Part shown: piece after piece, positions 63,816 to 64,000 of the stretch
Position numbering within the stretch: the first letter of the stretch is position 1
Layout of the letters: every line of letters starts with the position of its first letter
From: Actinacidiphila oryziradicis
GTDB lineage: Bacteria; Actinomycetota; Actinomycetes; Streptomycetales; Streptomycetaceae
Reading direction: 5' to 3'
Assembly (NCBI RefSeq): GCF_005047355.1
Contig: NZ_SUMC01000026.1
Coordinates: 62,001 to 126,000, forward strand
Length of the DNA stretch: 64,000 bases
Program-made: the position numbers and the translations under genes
The notes under the pieces: model-generated
Database searches by the model: none
What the model saw: the letters and a program-made list of their open reading frames with translations, nothing else
What the model was told of the DNA's origin: nothing

Positions 63816-64000
63816 GTGCGCGCGGTGTGCGCCGACTTCGAATGCGAGCTGGTCGAGTTCAACGGCGAGAACAACCACGTCCACCTCCTCGTGAACTTCC
63901 CGCCCAAGGTCGCCCTGTCCAAGCTGGTCAACTCCCTCAAGGGCGTCTCCTCGCGCAGGCTCCGCCAGGAGTACCCGGAACTGGTCCAGCACTACTGGCG
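63816..64000 (+). pseudogene. tnpA (IS200-type Y1 transposase) fragment, 5'-truncated
   Basis: The plus frame reads RAVCADFECELVEFNGENNH, then VHLLVNFPPKVALSKLVNS and KGVSSRRLRQEYPEL, a clear IS200/IS605 Y1 transposase. The HUH metal motif (NHVHLL) is present. The first 40 or so residues and the start codon are missing, since the fragment begins 5 nt from the tnpB start. The catalytic Tyr would lie beyond the window. Confidence 0.82.

Larger units (their letters stand above)
63511..64000. mobile_element. Decayed IS605-family element (tnpB and tnpA remnants), partial
   Basis: Contains, from left to right, an end-type hairpin (63517-63542), a short frameshifted N-terminal piece of tnpB on the minus strand, and a 5'-truncated tnpA on the plus strand running off the window. 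The divergent arrangement is that of IS605. Most of tnpB and the tnpA start region are deleted, so the element cannot be active on its own. Confidence 0.78.

Overview
The window is high-GC actinobacterial DNA and almost certainly comes from a Streptomyces chromosome. The evidence is strong G/C bias at third codon positions, GTG and TTG starts, an LAETG sortase-type protein, a mycothiol-biosynthesis deacetylase (mshB), a BldK-type oligopeptide transporter, a DUF5753/DUF397/ATPase regulatory trio, and SpoIIE-type PP2C phosphatases. There are no rRNA, tRNA, CRISPR or phage genes.

Layout. (1) 1-7 kb: the C-terminal end of a secreted protein with repeated carbohydrate-binding-like modules, then a GntR regulator divergent from a five-gene catabolic operon (CocE-type hydrolase, mandelate-racemase-type acid-sugar dehydratase, rhamnose/fucose mutarotase, fuconolactonase-like hydrolase, aldo/keto reductase). 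Together these resemble an oxidative, non-phosphorylative route for a deoxyhexose such as L-fucose or L-rhamnose. (2) 7-14.8 kb: an eroded zone. An acetate-type symporter with its DUF485 partner, an HD hydrolase and a GH64 beta-1,3-glucanase look intact. They are interspersed with relics of an Asp/Glu racemase, an ADP-ribosylglycohydrolase, a TetR regulator and a LAETG wall protein that has lost its signal peptide. (3) 14.8-31 kb: conserved core genes, namely a GntR/UTRA regulator, an RpiB-like isomerase, a Nudix hydrolase, two tandem PAS-GAF-PP2C-HATPase proteins, an Sdh1-type succinate dehydrogenase operon, an orphan peptide-binding lipoprotein and typA/bipA. (4) 31-51.6 kb: three complete oligopeptide ABC operons. 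Two are paralogous and in tandem on the plus strand, separated by a DUF5753/DUF397/ATPase regulatory module. The third lies convergently on the minus strand and has the permease-SBP-permease-ATPase-ATPase order of bldKABCDE. (5) 52-64 kb: a membrane protein, an S9 dipeptidyl-peptidase bracketed by small inverted-repeat elements, mshB and neighbours, a membrane-anchored PG-binding-domain protein, a drug-export-type ABC pair with its two-component system, and an IS605-family relic running off the window end.

Across the window, (a) three small non-coding elements with terminal inverted repeats lie at 28617-28879, 53107-53190 and 55325-55590; two share a 106-bp core in opposite orientation, and two supply the ends of neighbouring genes. 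(b) Five genes have a TAnnnT hexamer 6-7 nt before the start codon, suggesting leaderless transcripts. (c) Two of the three peptide transporter operons have a strong stem-loop between the binding-protein gene and the following permease gene.

I found no wholly new system. The most worthwhile leads are the deoxysugar cassette with a CocE hydrolase, the inverted-repeat element family acting as promoter, stop or terminator, and a possible small transcript divergent from the bldK-like operon. All functional calls come from sequence reading only; no database search was run.
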